A stretch of DNA of 19,867 nucleotides from positions 1 through 19,867 of the forward strand of contig CALPYF020000057.1 of the NCBI GenBank assembly GCA_943327755.2, written 5' to 3'. The position numbers and the translations under genes were made by a program. Under the pieces are notes generated by a model. The model worked only from the letters and a program-made list of their open reading frames with translations. It ran no database searches and was not told the origin of the DNA. Shown here piece by piece: positions 1 to 6,951 of this stretch; position 1 is the first letter of the stretch; each line of letters opens with the position of its first letter. This DNA is from Deinococcus hopiensis KR-140. Lineage in GTDB: Bacteria; Deinococcota; Deinococci; Deinococcales; Deinococcaceae.

Positions 1-1
1 G

Positions 2-358
2 GATCAGGTGACGGGATTCGTGACGTCCACGGAGGGGCTGGAGAGCACGGCCGCGCAGCCGTTCCCAGCGGCGGAGCTGCCCCGGCACGCCGGGGCGCTG
101 ATTCTGGACGTGCGGAACAAGACCGAACACCAGGCGGGGGCGATTCCGGAGGCGCAGCAACTGCATGCCGGTCGCCTGGCGTGGCAGGTGGACGCGCTGC
201 CGCGGGATCAGGAGATCGTGGTGCACTGCCAGGGGGGCGCGCGGAGCGCGGCGGCCGCGAGCTTCCTGCGCGCCCGGGGCTTCCAGGTCAGTGAACTCGC
301 CGGCGGCTACGACGCCTACACCCGCGAACGCGACGCGCAGCTCGTCTCACCCGCATAA
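2..358 (+). CDS. C-terminal rhodanese domain of a truncated protein (probably MBL-fold/rhodanese fusion)
   Basis: Seen: the frame is open to the left edge of the window, so this is a 3' fragment of about 118 residues; the GTG at 8 need not be the real start. It holds one rhodanese domain with an LDVR strand motif and the active-site loop CQGGARS (Cys codon at 227-229), ending with GGYDAY. Known: this C-terminal rhodanese type is typical of metallo-beta-lactamase/rhodanese fusions (CstB, Blh), which oxidise or transfer persulfide sulfur in the cytosol. Inferred: the MBL part lies upstream of the window. Context supports this, since the following genes are a rhodanese, TauE/SafE and YeeE/YedE, the usual company of such fusions. 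A free-standing rhodanese with an N-terminal extension is the alternative. The rhodanese call is secure; the fusion call is moderate. Confidence 0.8.
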   Translation, partial: DQVTGFVTSTEGLESTAAQPFPAAELPRHAGALILDVRNKTEHQAGAIPEAQQLHAGRLAWQVDALPRDQEIVVHCQGGARSAAAASFLRARGFQVSELAGGYDAYTRERDAQLVSPA

Positions 359-366
359 ATCCAGAA

Positions 367-391
367 GGCACGCGGCTTCACGCCGCGTGCC
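367..391 (+). other. Intercistronic hairpin between the two rhodanese genes
   Basis: Perfect 10-bp inverted repeat GGCACGCGGC / GCCGCGTGCC with a 5-nt loop (TTCAC), placed 8 nt after the stop of the first rhodanese and 13 nt before the AGGAG of the next. There is no T-tract, so it is more likely an mRNA-stabilising or processing hairpin, or a weak attenuator, than a strong intrinsic terminator. Confidence 0.6.
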
Positions 392-415
392 GCCCCGGCC
401 TCCCAGGAGCATCCC

Positions 416-733
416 ATGACCTACACCGACCTCTTTTCGAATGAACTGGACGCGCAGCGCCGCGCAGGCGCCGCCCTGATCGACGTGCGCGAACCCGACG
501 AGTACGCCCAGGGCCACGTCCCCGGCGCGATCAACCTCCCCCTCTCCGAACTCCAGGGTCGCGAGGCCGAGGTACCCGACGGCGCCGTCCTGATCTGCGC
601 CAGCGGCAACCGCTCCTCACAGGCCGCCGCGTACCTCGCCGCGCAGGGTCACCAGCACCTGAAGAACCTGATGGGCGGCACCTTCGGGTGGATGCGCGAG
701 GGCCGCGACCTGGTGACCGGCGACCGGCCATGA
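416..733 (+). CDS. Single-domain rhodanese-like sulfurtransferase
   Basis: A 105-residue protein made of one rhodanese domain. It shows the LIDVREPDEYAQGHVPGA strand-turn and the active-site loop CASGNRS with catalytic Cys61; Arg66 and Ser67 are the expected anion-binding loop residues. No signal peptide is seen, so it should be cytosolic. The start ATG at 416 is preceded by AGGAG at 405-409. The TGA stop overlaps the ATG of the TauE/SafE gene (ATGA at 730-733), which implies translational coupling. Known: single-domain rhodaneses accept sulfane sulfur on this Cys and pass it to thiols or carrier proteins. Inferred: with the upstream rhodanese fragment and the sulfur transporters it probably moves persulfide sulfur between pathway steps; the substrate cannot be told from sequence. 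Confidence 0.93.
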   Translation: MTYTDLFSNELDAQRRAGAALIDVREPDEYAQGHVPGAINLPLSELQGREAEVPDGAVLICASGNRSSQAAAYLAAQGHQHLKNLMGGTFGWMREGRDLVTGDRP

Positions 734-1524
734 TCCTCGCCTGGATCGGCGCGGCCTTGATCGGCCTGAGCCTCGGGCTGCTCGGGTCGGGCGGCAGCAT
801 CCTCACCGTGCCCGTACTCGTCTACCTCGTGGGTGAACCGGACAAACTCGCCATCGCCGAGAGCCTCGCCATCGTGGGCGGCATCAGCCTCTTCGGGGCC
901 ATTCCCTACGCCCTGAAACGCCAGATCGACTGGCGCAGCGTTCTGTACTTCGGGGTGCCCGGCGTGACCGGCACGTACCTGGGCGCCGCGCTCAGCGTGT
1001 ACCTCAGCGGCGTCGTGCAACTGACGCTCTTCGCCGCCGTGATGCTCCTCGCGTCCATCATGATGTTCCGCCCCGCCGCAGCGGCCGCCGGTCCGGCCCA
1101 CGCCCGCTCGCCGCTGAAGATCGCCGCCGAGGGACTCGGCGTGGGCGTCCTCACCGGACTGGTCGGGGTGGGCGGCGGCTTCCTGATCATCCCGGCCCTG
1201 GTGCTCCTCGGCGGGCTGCCCATGAGTCTCGCGGTGGGCACCAGCCTGCTGATCATCGCCGCCAAGAGCTTCGCCGGGTTCTACAAGTACCTGCATGTCC
1301 TGCAGGAGCAGAACCTCGCGGTGCACTGGAACCTGATCCTGATCTTCACCGTGATCGGCATCACCGGGAGCTTCCTGGGCGCCCGCGTCGGCAAGAACGT
1401 GTCCAACGACGCCCTGAAACGCGGCTTCGCGTCCTTCCTGGTCGTGATGGGCCTGTACGTCCTCGCCACGAACGTTCCCAAGGTCCTCAACCCGCCACCT
1501 GCGGTCGAGAGCCGCGCCCACTGA
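730..1524 (+). CDS. TauE/SafE family sulfite/organosulfonate exporter-type permease
   Basis: A 264-residue integral membrane protein with about eight hydrophobic segments and the two pseudo-repeat signatures of the family: LGLLGSGGSILTVPVLVYL near residue 20 and a GVGGGFLIIPALVLLGG block near residue 150. The ATG at 730 was chosen because it forms an ATGA overlap with the rhodanese stop; the further upstream ATG at 688 lies inside that gene in another frame and would add a charged, unrelated N-terminus. Known: TauE/SafE proteins move sulfite, sulfoacetate or similar anions, and members sit in cst and bigR-type sulfide detoxification operons. Inferred: here it removes sulfite made when persulfide is oxidised. 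Substrate is not provable from sequence. Confidence 0.92.
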   Translation: MILAWIGAALIGLSLGLLGSGGSILTVPVLVYLVGEPDKLAIAESLAIVGGISLFGAIPYALKRQIDWRSVLYFGVPGVTGTYLGAALSVYLSGVVQLTLFAAVMLLASIMMFRPAAAAAGPAHARSPLKIAAEGLGVGVLTGLVGVGGGFLIIPALVLLGGLPMSLAVGTSLLIIAAKSFAGFYKYLHVLQEQNLAVHWNLILIFTVIGITGSFLGARVGKNVSNDALKRGFASFLVVMGLYVLATNVPKVLNPPPAVESRAH

Positions 1525-1539
1525 CCCGACCCCGTCTGC

Positions 1540-1572
1540 GCAGCGGCGAGGCCGGACCGGCCTCGCCGCTGC
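1540..1572 (+). terminator. Strong GC-rich hairpin after the TauE/SafE gene
   Basis: A perfect 16-nt inverted repeat (1540-1555 against 1557-1572, centre at A1556) starts 16 nt after the TauE/SafE stop. The stem is very GC-rich, but the sequence after it (TTGATCCCAGGGG) lacks a U-tract. It may terminate weakly or protect the 3' end of the rhodanese-tauE mRNA. Confidence 0.6.
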
Positions 1573-1639
1573 TTGATCCCAGGGGGCTGCACCCCGCTTC
1601 CCGACAGGTCGCGCGACGATCCACTTCACGCCACTCCAT

Positions 1640-1800
1640 TCCACTGAATTCGTTTCACTGAACGTCTCATACGGATTCCGTTTGTTTCGCTGACAATCCG
1701 GAACCTCACCGGATTGCCAGCTCCACGTCCGGAACCCGCTTTTCTCCCACTCGCTCTGCTCGGATTGAACGGCTTTGTCAGCCATTCAATCAGAATCCGT
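1640..1800. repeat. Structured intergenic element, possibly a dispersed Deinococcus-type repeat
   Basis: This AT-richer block between tauE and yeeE has nested dyads. ACGGATTC (1671-1678) pairs with GAATCCGT (1793-1800) at its ends. Inside are CAATCCGG/CCGGATTG (1694-1701 and 1709-1716) and GATTGAA-C-GGCT / AGCC-A-TTCAATC (1763-1774 and 1780-1791, loop TTGTC). A near-direct repeat of CACTGAA with TCG or CG follow-ups lies at 1642-1663. No second copy is in this window. The arrangement reminds me of small non-coding repeats scattered in Deinococcus genomes, but that is memory, not a search result. It ends just before the GAGGTG ribosome site of the next gene. Confidence 0.5.
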
Positions 1801-1816
1801 CTCATCCGAGGTGACC

Positions 1817-2388
1817 ATGACTGACCTGCTCGACCTTCTGCGTTCCCCCTGGCCCTGGTGGGTCGGCGGCCCCCTGATCGGCCTGACCGTCCCGCTCCTG
1901 CTCTGGATCGGCAACAAGGGCTTCGGCATCTCCGCCAACCTGCGTCACGCCTGCGCCGTCCTGCTCCCTGACGCCGCCAAACCCAGTTTCTTCCGCTACA
2001 ACTGGCGCGCCGAGCGGTGGAACCTGACCTTCGCCGCCGGACTGATCCTGGGCGGCACGCTGGCCGGCCTGATCCTCGCCAATCCAGAACCCACCCGCCT
2101 GAGTGCAGCGGGCGCCGCGTCCGTGAACGCACTCGGCGTGCAGGTTCGCCCCGGCCTGGTCCCGGCTGAACTGACCGACCTCTCGAACCCTGGCGTGTGG
2201 CTGCTGCTGGGCGTGTCAGGCCTGCTGGTCGGGTTCGGCACGCGCTACGGTGGCGGCTGCACCAGCGGGCACGCCATCACCGGCCTGAGTACCCTGCAGG
2301 CGCCCAGTCTGATCGCGACCGTGTCCTTCTTCGCCGGGGGGATCCTCAGCGCGAACCTGCTGCTGCCCGCGTTCATGGCGGTGGTCCG

Positions 2389-2392
<4 letters not shown>
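1817..2392 (+). CDS. YeeE/YedE family transporter, N-terminal half protein (thiosulfate-uptake type)
   Basis: A 191-residue membrane protein with hydrophobic segments near residues 13-35, 70-90, 132-150 and 165-188. It carries the family signature RYGGGCTSGHAITGLSTL near residue 145, whose Cys is the conserved sulfur-handling residue. The ATG at 1817 is preferred over the ATG at 1775 because GAGGTG (1808-1813) lies at ribosome-site distance and the upstream start would fall inside the structured element. Known: YeeE/YedE (TsuA, PmpA) proteins import thiosulfate or sulfur compounds through relays of cysteines. Here the transporter is split in two: the stop overlaps the GTG of the second half (GTGA, 2389-2392). 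It probably works with that gene as one transporter. Confidence 0.93.
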
Positions 2393-2859
<467 letters not shown>

Positions 2860-2892
2860 TGACCAGTAGACCCCCTGCACTGAGGAGACAAC

Positions 2893-3342
2893 ATGTATAC
2901 ACATATCGTGGTGACGACGGAAGGATCCCACATCGATCACGCTGCGGTGCGGCACGCGGCGGGACTCACCCGGGCCCTGGGGGCCAGACTCACCCTGCTG
3001 CACATCGTGCCGGACGCCCATGAGGTGCTCAGCGCCGACACGGACCTGAGTGTCAGCCCACAGGAGTTGGAACGCGCCTGGTTTCAGGAGGGGGAGCGGG
3101 CACTGGCAGAAGGGACCGTGGACGCCGCCTGCAGTCGGCTGAGTGCCGTTCAGCGCGCCGCCGGTCACCGCAGTGTGGCCCGGGCGATTCTCGAGGAGTG
3201 CGCGGCACTCGGCGGCGACCTGCTGGTCATGGCCACCCACGGCCGCAGCGGCTGGCAGCGGCTGATGCAGGGCAGCGTGGCAGAGGACGTCGTCCATCAC
3301 GCCCACATGCCAGTCCTGCTGGTGCATCAGGGTACGGCCTGA
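2893..3342 (+). CDS. Universal stress protein (UspA family)
   Basis: A 149-residue single Usp domain. It has the opening strand HIVVTTEGS, a central LTLLHIVPDA strand and the C-terminal nucleotide loop DLLVMATHGRSGWQRLMQGS followed by VAEDVVHHAHMPVLLV. The usual G-x2-G-x9-G-S/T loop is kept except that the first Gly is Ala, so ATP binding is likely but not certain. GAGGAG at 2882-2887 precedes the ATG. It starts 33 nt after the split YeeE/YedE pair, and its TGA overlaps the next ATG (TGATG), so it belongs to an operon with the DUF2270 gene. Known: such proteins respond to stress and nucleotide state; the target here is unknown. Confidence 0.93.
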   Translation: MYTHIVVTTEGSHIDHAAVRHAAGLTRALGARLTLLHIVPDAHEVLSADTDLSVSPQELERAWFQEGERALAEGTVDAACSRLSAVQRAAGHRSVARAILEECAALGGDLLVMATHGRSGWQRLMQGSVAEDVVHHAHMPVLLVHQGTA

Positions 3343-3974
3343 TGGATCCGGCGCAGGTGCGTGCGCATGGGAACGTCACGAACGCGCTCATTCACCTGTA
3401 CCGGGCGGAAGTCGGGAAGATGACGGCCTACCGGCAACGGCTGGACATCACGACCAACTGGTCTGTGGTGACCACGACCGGCCTGGCCTCGTTCGCTCTG
3501 GGCAACCCGGCGAACAGCCACGTGACGTTCCTGTTTGCCATGTTCCTCAACTACTATTTCCTGCGTCTGGAAGCGCGCCGGTTCCGGACGTACGACGTGG
3601 CGAGGCAGCGGGTACGGATGATGGAGCAGCATTTCTACCCGGATATGCTCGAACTTGGAGGCGACGGTGCCTGGCACCAGGCGTTGCTGGCGGAACTCGC
3701 CCGGCCGCGCAGTGAGATGGGCCGGTATCACGCGCTGGGCTGGCGTCTGAACCGCAATTACCTGTGGTTGTACGCGGCCGTCCTGCTGGCGTGGCTGGCG
3801 AAACTGGATCTGGGTCTTCCTGCGGGCGCGCCGTCAGCGCGGGCTCTGGTGGACGCGGCCGCGATCGGCCGGCTGTCCGGCGCCGCGGTGATGACGGTCG
3901 TGGGATCGTTCTATGCGGCCCTCGTGGGGCTGGGTCTCTGGGCGGCGTGGCAGTTCCCGCTTGAAGAAGGGTGA
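3342..3974 (+). CDS. DUF2270 integral membrane protein
   Basis: A 210-residue protein whose start ATG (3342) overlaps the Usp stop. The N-terminal block NALIHLYRAEVGKMTAYRQR followed by LDITTNWSV is typical of DUF2270. Hydrophobic stretches lie at about residues 42-65, 140-160 and 180-205, with a long basic, aromatic middle (residues 70-135) that should be cytosolic. The function of the family is not known. Being coupled to a Usp gene and lying downstream of the sulfur transporters suggests a stress-linked membrane role, but that is only context. No terminator is visible before the next promoter region. Confidence 0.85.
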   Translation: MDPAQVRAHGNVTNALIHLYRAEVGKMTAYRQRLDITTNWSVVTTTGLASFALGNPANSHVTFLFAMFLNYYFLRLEARRFRTYDVARQRVRMMEQHFYPDMLELGGDGAWHQALLAELARPRSEMGRYHALGWRLNRNYLWLYAAVLLAWLAKLDLGLPAGAPSARALVDAAAIGRLSGAAVMTVVGSFYAALVGLGLWAAWQFPLEEG

Positions 3975-4025
3975 CGTGCACGGAGTGAACTGTGTGGTTC
4001 ATCCAGTGCGGCACACCACCGTCGC

Positions 4026-4042
4026 ATACCCTACGGGGGTAT
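4026..4042 (+). promoter_or_regulatory. CsoR/CstR-type operator before the lipoprotein-repressor pair
   Basis: The sequence ATACCC-TACGG-GGGTAT is a perfect 6-bp dyad around 5 nt, matching the usual CsoR-family operator layout (TACCC and GGGTA half sites flanking a GC-rich centre). TACCCT (4027-4032) and TATCTT (4040-4045) each fit a TANNNT -10 box, so a bound repressor would cover the promoter. It ends 24 nt before the lipoprotein start. No second copy of this dyad was found in the window. Confidence 0.7.
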
Positions 4043-4066
4043 CTTTCTCGTTTTTCAGGAGGCATC

Positions 4067-4438
4067 ATGAACCTGCTCCCCGCCCTCTTCGTTCCGGCCC
4101 TGCTCATGGGCTGCGCGCCGCGCGCGGCCACGTACACGACCGTTTCTGTCCAGGACCTGCGGGCCGCGCAGGAGAAGGGCGAGTACGTCCTGGACGTCCG
4201 CACGGCCGCTGAATACAAAGAAGGGCATGTCCCCGGCGCGGCTTTGCTGCCCCTGGCGGACCTGGGGACCCGCATGAACGAGGTGCCGAAGGACCGGCCG
4301 GTGTACGTCATCTGCCGCAGCGGCAACCGCAGCGCCCAGGCCAGCGCGCAGCTCGTGAAAGCCGGGTACACCCGGGTCTTCAACGTGGACGGCGGCATGA
4401 ACGCCTGGACGTCAGCCGGGTACCCCGTCAGCCGGTGA
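4067..4438 (+). CDS. Rhodanese-domain lipoprotein
   Basis: A 123-residue protein starting at ATG 4067 with a full AGGAGG ribosome site at 4057-4062. Residues 1-16 are a lipoprotein signal with lipobox LMGC (Cys16), so the rhodanese domain is expected on the outer side of the cytoplasmic membrane. The domain shows VLDVRTAAEY, EGHVPGA and the active loop CRSGNRS with Cys83, then GGMNAW. It is unusual in this locus in being exported: the other two rhodaneses are cytosolic. Its stop lies 10 nt before the CsoR-family gene, and both follow the 4026-4042 operator, so they form an autoregulated pair. Likely role (inferred): handling sulfane sulfur at the cell surface, with electrons or thiols unknown. 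Confidence 0.9.
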   Translation: MNLLPALFVPALLMGCAPRAATYTTVSVQDLRAAQEKGEYVLDVRTAAEYKEGHVPGAALLPLADLGTRMNEVPKDRPVYVICRSGNRSAQASAQLVKAGYTRVFNVDGGMNAWTSAGYPVSR

Positions 4439-4448
4439 GGTGAGTGCG

Positions 4449-4718
4449 ATGACCTCAGGTGAACTTCCCCAGACCCCAGACGACAAGCGGCGCATCCTCA
4501 ACCGCCTGCGCCGTCTCAAAGGGCAGGTGCGTGGCCTGCACCGCATGGTGGAAGAAGGCCGGGAGTGCCAGGAGATCCTGACCGTCCTCAGCGGGGTCCG
4601 TCACGCCCTCGACGCAGCTGGCGACGTCATCCTGCAGGACTACCTGACCGGGTGCGCTGCGGGCGACGAACCCCGCTCCGTTCCCGACATCATCAGAGCC
4701 GTTCGCCTCCTGCGCTGA
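4449..4718 (+). CDS. CsoR-family repressor, CstR-like (persulfide-sensor type)
   Basis: An 89-residue all-helical DUF156 protein with the family block LNRLRRLKGQVRGLHRMVEE. Both sensor cysteines are present, Cys40 and Cys69, 29 residues apart as in CsoR and CstR. The residue four before the second Cys, His in copper-binding CsoR, is Tyr65 here, so the Cu(I) site lacks its His ligand. Known: CstR proteins keep two Cys, lack the His and sense persulfides by forming di- to tetrasulfide links. I therefore infer a persulfide sensor controlling the sulfur genes; a copper or formaldehyde sensor is less likely. ATG 4449 was chosen over GTG 4440 because GAGGTGAG (4437-4444) lies just before it. Confidence 0.88.
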   Translation: MTSGELPQTPDDKRRILNRLRRLKGQVRGLHRMVEEGRECQEILTVLSGVRHALDAAGDVILQDYLTGCAAGDEPRSVPDIIRAVRLLR

Positions 4719-4771
4719 GCCTGCTCCCCGGGACACGACTCGTTCAGGACATTCTCACCTGACTCGCACGC

Positions 4772-4777
4772 TATCGT
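4772..4777 (+). promoter_or_regulatory. Possible -10 box for leaderless transcription of the DUF2946 gene
   Basis: TATCGT fits the TANNNT -10 pattern and ends 7 nt before ATG 4785, while no Shine-Dalgarno sequence is present. This layout is typical of leaderless mRNAs in Deinococcus. No convincing -35 was seen. Confidence 0.4.
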
Positions 4778-4784
4778 TCCTGTG

Positions 4785-5297
4785 ATGTCACGTGCGTCCA
4801 GCAGCCAGCTCGCTCCGGCCCCTGCCGTGACGCGCTGGCTGCTGGCCGTGCTGACCCTCATCGCAGCCGTCATGCACCTGACCCGCAGCCCCGAGGCAGG
4901 CGGACTGGGCCTGACCCTGGGGACGCTGCCCCTGGGCACCCTGACCCAGGCGGCCACCAGAGCCGGACACGTCCACGAGGCCGCGGCGGAGACCCCTGTC
5001 CACGTACACGCGGCGGGCGTCCCCTGCGACCCACCCGCCCCCCGGACAGCGGAGGCGGGGCCAGCGCATGCCGATGGACACGCCCTGACGGACGCCGCAC
5101 CGAACGCCCCGCCGCACCACGCGCACGGCGACACCCACTGCCCGTTCTGCCTGACGGCCGGCTTCGCGCTGGCTGCTGCCGACGGGCCCCGCGTCGGCCC
5201 ACGGGCCCAGCGCGCTCCTCACGTGACCACCCGCACTGCCGGGCCGGTCACGTTTGCGCTGCGGCATGCGGACGCCCGCGCGCCACCGCTGGCCTGA
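4785..5297 (+). CDS. DUF2946-like His-rich exported protein
   Basis: A 170-residue protein with one hydrophobic N-terminal segment (about residues 17-31), then a Pro/Ala/His-rich region. It holds about 13 His, including HVHE, HVHAAG and HHAHGDTH, leading into CPFC (Cys119, Cys122) followed by a second hydrophobic patch LTAGFALAAAD. The HxxCPFCL block is the hallmark I associate with DUF2946, a family often encoded next to copper or TonB genes. Likely role (inferred): binding or passing a soft metal such as copper outside the cytoplasm. The start may also be GTG 4782. It sits between the repressor and the copper genes, so it could belong to either unit. Confidence 0.7.
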   Translation: MSRASSSQLAPAPAVTRWLLAVLTLIAAVMHLTRSPEAGGLGLTLGTLPLGTLTQAATRAGHVHEAAAETPVHVHAAGVPCDPPAPRTAEAGPAHADGHALTDAAPNAPPHHAHGDTHCPFCLTAGFALAAADGPRVGPRAQRAPHVTTRTAGPVTFALRHADARAPPLA

Positions 5298-5641
5298 CCC
5301 GGCGACAGGCCGCTTCCCTCACGCTGCGCCCCGGCGGACCAGACGCCCCCTGACCGGTACAAGGCGTGGGTCTGCCCCGCACCGGCCAGCCTGGAGGTCA
5401 CGGCCCATCCCAGGTGATCAACCCTGAACAGAACTCACTGGTCTCCGCGCCAGTTTGGTCCTGCTTCCCGGCTGCGTTGCGCGCTCCTCGCCCGCGACAT
5501 CTCCGAACAGACGCTGAACGCGCCCTGCTCTGCAACTTCCCTGCCCCTTCCCGCACCCAGGCCGCTGACGTCGACGCTGCTGACGAATGCATTCACGTCA
5601 CCGCGCCCCCGATTCACACTCATCCCTCCAAGGAGTTCATC
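5298..5641 (+). other. Gene-free leader region upstream of the MbnP-like gene
   Basis: A 344-nt stretch without a credible gene; the reading frame of the MbnP gene stays open through much of it but with no signal-peptide-like sequence and no ribosome site. The last 60 nt contain the palindrome GAATGCATTC and the AAGGAG site for the next gene. It probably holds the promoter of the copper operon; no clear -10/-35 pair was found. Confidence 0.5.
5581..5600 (+). promoter_or_regulatory. Palindromic operator candidate upstream of the MbnP-like gene
   Basis: GAATGCATTC (5585-5594) is a perfect 10-bp palindrome, and flanking TGAC (5581-5584) and GTCA (5597-5600) extend the dyad with a 2-nt bulge. 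It ends 41 nt before the MbnP start. The binding protein is unknown, and the dyad differs clearly from the CsoR-type operator at 4026. Confidence 0.35.
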
Positions 5642-6406
5642 ATGCGCACCCTGATCCGACTGACGGCCCTGACCGCTGCCCTGACCGGCACCACCCTCGC
5701 CGCGCCCTTCGCCCTGAACCTGAACGTCCTGAACGGCGACCGGCCCTTCACCGGCCAGCTCACCACCCAGGCCGGACAGGTCGTCACCACCACCCTCTGG
5801 CAGCTGTACATCAGCAACGTCGCCCTCGTCAGAGACGACGGCACCGAACTGCCTGTGCCCGGCCTCACCCTGCTCCAGCTGGGCGGCACGAACCCCACCC
5901 AGAACGTCCCGGTCCTCAAAGCTGACGTGCCGGCCGGGACGTACCGGGGCGTGCGCTTCGACGTGGGCGTCCCGCGCGCCCTGAACCACCTGGACGCCAG
6001 CACCCAGCAGGCCCCGCTGGGCCTGGACGTCGGCATGTTCTGGGCGTGGAACCCCGGGTACATCTTCAGCCGCTTCGAAGGCAAGGCGCAGGTGGGCGGT
6101 CAGACCCGCGACGTGGCCCTGCACATGGGAGCCGACACCCGCCGCCTGACCGTGAGTCTGGGTGACCCCATGAAGCCCGGCACGATCCAGATCAAGGACA
6201 GCGGCGCGCCCGTGACGGTGAACCTGAACGCCGCGCGGATGGTCGCTGCCGGGGTGGGCACCGAGAAGTTCGACCTGAGCGACGCCAAGTACACGCAGGT
6301 GCACGGCGGCCCGGTGGCCGATCAGCTCTACCTGAACCTGGGTACGGCGTTCAGCCTGGCGGGCACGGCACCCACGGCAGGCATGAGCATGCCCGGCCAG
6401 AAGTAA
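5642..6406 (+). CDS. MbnP-like periplasmic copper protein
   Basis: A 254-residue exported protein with a signal peptide ending near Ala20 (TTLAAPF). It matches MbnP by ALNLNVLNGDRPF, LWQLYISNVALVRDDG, YRGVRFDVGVPRALNH and above all MFWAWNPGYIF with Trp134 and Trp136. Known: in characterised MbnP/CorA proteins a Trp is oxidised to kynurenine by a partner MbnH di-haem enzyme, creating a copper site; an MbnH-like gene lies 1.8 kb downstream. Odd: the mature protein contains no cysteine at all, although related metallo-mystery-pair proteins are described with a four-Cys motif. AAGGAG (5630-5635) selects ATG 5642. Likely a copper binder in the envelope; which Trp is modified is unknown. Confidence 0.87.
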   Translation: MRTLIRLTALTAALTGTTLAAPFALNLNVLNGDRPFTGQLTTQAGQVVTTTLWQLYISNVALVRDDGTELPVPGLTLLQLGGTNPTQNVPVLKADVPAGTYRGVRFDVGVPRALNHLDASTQQAPLGLDVGMFWAWNPGYIFSRFEGKAQVGGQTRDVALHMGADTRRLTVSLGDPMKPGTIQIKDSGAPVTVNLNAARMVAAGVGTEKFDLSDAKYTQVHGGPVADQLYLNLGTAFSLAGTAPTAGMSMPGQK

Positions 6407-6410
6407 GTCG

Positions 6411-6426
6411 GGAACTGAACAGTTCC
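6411..6426 (+). other. Short hairpin after the MbnP-like gene
   Basis: Perfect 7-bp inverted repeat GGAACTG-AA-CAGTTCC, 4 nt after the MbnP stop. The 2-nt centre means at least one inner pair must open. No U-tract follows. Confidence 0.45.
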
Positions 6427-6444
6427 AGTCATTCGCCCTCATCC

Positions 6445-6467
6445 GGGTGGAGCGCGGCGCTCCACCC
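6445..6467 (+). other. Strong intercistronic hairpin before the YcnI-like gene
   Basis: Perfect 10-bp stem GGGTGGAGCG / CGCTCCACCC with loop CGG, ending 6-7 nt before the AGGAG site of the YcnI-like gene. There is no T-run, so processing, stabilisation or control of ribosome access is more likely than termination. Confidence 0.6.
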
Positions 6468-6486
6468 ACCCTCCAGGAGACGCCCC

Positions 6487-6942
6487 ATGAAGACCCTGAT
6501 CCGTTCCGCCCTGACCCTGACCGCCGCCGTTCTGATCTCCGTCGCGAGTGCCCACGCGACCGTCCGCACCGAAACGGGCCTGTCGGAGAGCAAGGTGGGC
6601 GCCAGTGAGACGTACCGCCTGAACGTCCCCACCGAGAAGGAGATCGCCACCACCCAGATCCGCCTCGTGGTGCCCGCCGGGGTCGTGATCAGCCGCTTCC
6701 AGGTCACGCCCGGCTTCACGCGCACCGTGAAGAAGGACGCCGCTGGCCTCGTGACCGAGATCGTCTGGACGGGCCGCGTGGCGCCCATGGAGTACGCCCG
6801 CTTCTTCTTCCAGGCGAAGAACCCGGCGGCGGCGGGTGAGGTCGTGTGGAAGATCTACCAGACGTACAGCGACGGCAGCGTCGTCGCGTGGGACGACACG
6901 AACCCCGCCGAGGGCCCGGCCAGCAAGACCACCGTCAAGTAA
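6487..6942 (+). CDS. YcnI-like (DUF1775) copper-binding exported protein
   Basis: A 151-residue protein with a signal peptide and likely cleavage after Ala22 (ASA-HAT), leaving His23 as the first residue. The body (VRTETGLSESKVGASETYRL, IRLVVPAGV, FTRTVKKDAAG, IVWTGRVAPMEYARFFFQ, then KIYQTYSDG) fits the YcnI/DUF1775 beta-sandwich. Known: YcnI binds Cu(II) through its N-terminal His in a mono-histidine brace and is usually found with CopC/CopD. No C-terminal membrane anchor is seen here, so the protein should be a free periplasmic form. AGGAG near 6474-6478 precedes the ATG. It is followed by copC after another hairpin, which supports a copper-handling role. Confidence 0.88.
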   Translation: MKTLIRSALTLTAAVLISVASAHATVRTETGLSESKVGASETYRLNVPTEKEIATTQIRLVVPAGVVISRFQVTPGFTRTVKKDAAGLVTEIVWTGRVAPMEYARFFFQAKNPAAAGEVVWKIYQTYSDGSVVAWDDTNPAEGPASKTTVK

Positions 6943-6951
6943 CCCGCACTC

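Noticed and set aside
649..1785. Long - strand open frame over tauE (378 codons)
   Set aside because: Shadow of the TauE/SafE gene in GC-rich DNA; the product is a low-complexity Ala/Gly/Glu/His/Arg sequence without family motifs.
4719..4784. Search for a terminator between the CsoR-family gene and DUF2946
   Set aside because: No convincing stem with a T-run was found, so no terminator is claimed and read-through remains possible.
5435..6469. 344-codon - strand frame over the MbnP-like gene
   Set aside because: Mirror frame of a gene with a signal peptide, ribosome site and family motifs on the + strand.
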